This document shows positions 62,953 to 64,000 of a DNA stretch of 64,000 nucleotides, piece after piece; position 1 is the first letter of the stretch, and each line of letters opens with the position of its first letter. The stretch spans positions 1-64,000 of the forward strand of contig NZ_VNJI01000004.1 in the NCBI RefSeq assembly GCF_007786445.1, written 5' to 3'. Below the pieces are notes generated by a model that did not search any database, was not told the DNA's origin, and worked only from the letters and a program-made list of their open reading frames with translations. A program made the position numbers and the translations under genes. This DNA comes from Paenibacillus cremeus. GTDB taxonomy: Bacteria; Bacillota; Bacilli; Paenibacillales; NBRC-103111.

Positions 62953-63909
62953 CTACCAAAGGCTCGATTGGCCGAATTTTTTGGACAGCTGGTTAACCGA
63001 CATGACTAGAATGAAAGCGATCACATTTTTAAACAGCCCAATCGCCGAAGCATACGAAAAATTAGGAACCATCGATTTCAAGCCGACGTTATACACGTAG
63101 GTATCGATAATCTCCGAGCTGCGCGTATTCAGCGGATTTTGCATGAGCAGCACTTTTTCAAAGCCCAGATCGAATATGCGGCCGACGTTGAGAATCAGCA
63201 AAATGATGGCAATCGGCATGATGCCCGGCACATCGATGTGCCAAATCCTGCGTACCTTGGATGCTCCGTCCATAAGCGCCGCTTCGTGCAGCGCAGGATC
63301 GATGCCTGCCAGTGCGGCGATGAAAATAATGCAGGAGAAGCCGGTATGCTGCCACACGTCCGACCACACGTAAACCGACTTGAACCAGGAGGCGTCCCCC
63401 ATCACATTGGGCATATGCAGACCAAGACGCTCCGTCAAGACCGCCATCGGGCCAATTCTCGGAGAAAGAAATTGAAGGATCAGCCCCACCATAACGACCA
63501 CGGAAATGAAATGCGGCGCATACGTCACCAGCTGCAGCGTCTTGCGAAACCTGACGTTCGCAATGTAATGAAGACCCAGCGCGAAAAGAACGGGAAACGG
63601 GAACGTGGCCACCAAATGGTAAAGACTGAGCAGCAGCGTATTTTTCATAATGCGCCAGAAATCATAAGAATTGAAAAATCGAACAAAATGATTGAACCCG
63701 ATCCAAGGACTATCCCAGATCCCTTTCGTAATCGAATAGTTCTTGAAGGCGATCTGTGCTCCGTACATAGGGGCGTAGCGGAATAACAGCAGGTAGAGCA
63801 GCGGGAGAACCAGCAGCAAATAGAGCTGCCACCCTCTCTTAATTTGGTGCGAAACGGAGTGCTTCTTCGTAGGGTATCCCTCCTTACTCGACAGCGAGCA
63901 GCGCTGCAT
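62953..63909 (-). CDS. Sugar ABC transporter permease (LplB-like), second set; start codon doubtful
   Basis: An LplB-type permease with six membrane segments: FRYAPMYGAQIAFKNYSITK after the first, EAA loop LHEAALMDGASKVRRIWHID, C-terminal SKKFGQSSLW. The frame can start at ATG 63909 (318 residues), but that codon has no binding site. A strong AAGGAGG stands eight bases before an in-frame ACG at 63870, exactly where an ATG would give the family N-terminus MKKHSVSHQIKRGW. The true start is therefore either a mutated or miscalled ATG or the unsupported upstream ATG. First visible gene of its run. Bases 63910-64000 hold nothing I can assign. Confidence 0.88.
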   Translation of the reverse strand: MQRCSLSSKEGYPTKKHSVSHQIKRGWQLYLLLVLPLLYLLLFRYAPMYGAQIAFKNYSITKGIWDSPWIGFNHFVRFFNSYDFWRIMKNTLLLSLYHLVATFPFPVLFALGLHYIANVRFRKTLQLVTYAPHFISVVVMVGLILQFLSPRIGPMAVLTERLGLHMPNVMGDASWFKSVYVWSDVWQHTGFSCIIFIAALAGIDPALHEAALMDGASKVRRIWHIDVPGIMPIAIILLILNVGRIFDLGFEKVLLMQNPLNTRSSEIIDTYVYNVGLKSMVPNFSYASAIGLFKNVIAFILVMSVNQLSKKFGQSSLW

Positions 63910-64000
63910 ATTGGGCGTCCGGCCGGAACAGCTTCACTATACAAAACCGCCCGAGTCCGCGTAAATAGGATCGTTTTGCAGCGTATGCATTCCTTGATTT

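Overview
The window looks like chromosome from a Paenibacillus-type Gram-positive bacterium. This rests on strong AGGAGG-type ribosome binding sites, frequent GTG/TTG starts, U-tailed terminators, DeoR/LacI/AraC regulators, a DUF817 and a DUF5667 protein, and two LplA/LplB/YtcP-type sugar importers without their own ATPase. The genus is inferred from gene content, not from a marker gene.

Left part (1-37.4 kb): a mosaic of ordinary and decaying genes. It opens with the 5' part of a group II intron on the minus strand. Then come two SDR dehydrogenases (one KduD-like), an aminoglycoside nucleotidyltransferase-like protein, a secreted copper-amine-oxidase-N-like protein, hydrolases, MFS and MATE exporters, GNAT acetyltransferases, an M24 peptidase, a CBS protein, a glycosyltransferase/methyltransferase pair, a hemolysin-III protein, a DeoR regulator, secreted proteins, a nucleoside hydrolase, an iron alcohol dehydrogenase, a phosphotransferase and an ABC ATPase. 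Several genes are broken: a shikimate-kinase-like P-loop gene and a tandem P-loop ATPase gene (one-base frameshifts), a multi-PAS histidine kinase (23-bp tandem duplication), a LacI regulator (internal deletion), a 3'-truncated DUF817 gene and a SigJ-like remnant.

Three intergenic arrays of 51-bp tandem repeats (4.7, 16.2 and 33.3 kb) share one core, a short GCGG-N5-CCGC hairpin followed by TTTGCA. The other half of the unit differs between arrays but is homogeneous within each. The period is 17 codons, so the arrays show long but probably meaningless open frames.

Right part (37.4-64 kb): a compact, apparently intact catabolic island with eight sulfatases (all Cys-type C-x-P-x-R, none with a signal peptide), a GH2 glycosidase, an enolase-superfamily sugar-acid dehydratase-like enzyme, a GtaA/DUF4965-type protein, two LplB/YtcP/lipoprotein importers and two plus-strand regulators (AraC and an unusual long ArsR). 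Nearly everything is on the minus strand with short gaps or 4-bp overlaps. A sigma-A-like promoter with a consensus-matching cre site precedes the lplB/ytcP/SBP/sulfatase block, and a hairpin follows the last sulfatase. The inferred scheme is import of sulfated oligosaccharides, desulfation and glycoside cleavage in the cytoplasm, then sugar-acid dehydration. No sulfatase-maturing enzyme, importer ATPase or secreted depolymerase is visible here, so they must lie elsewhere. The substrate cannot be read from the sequence.
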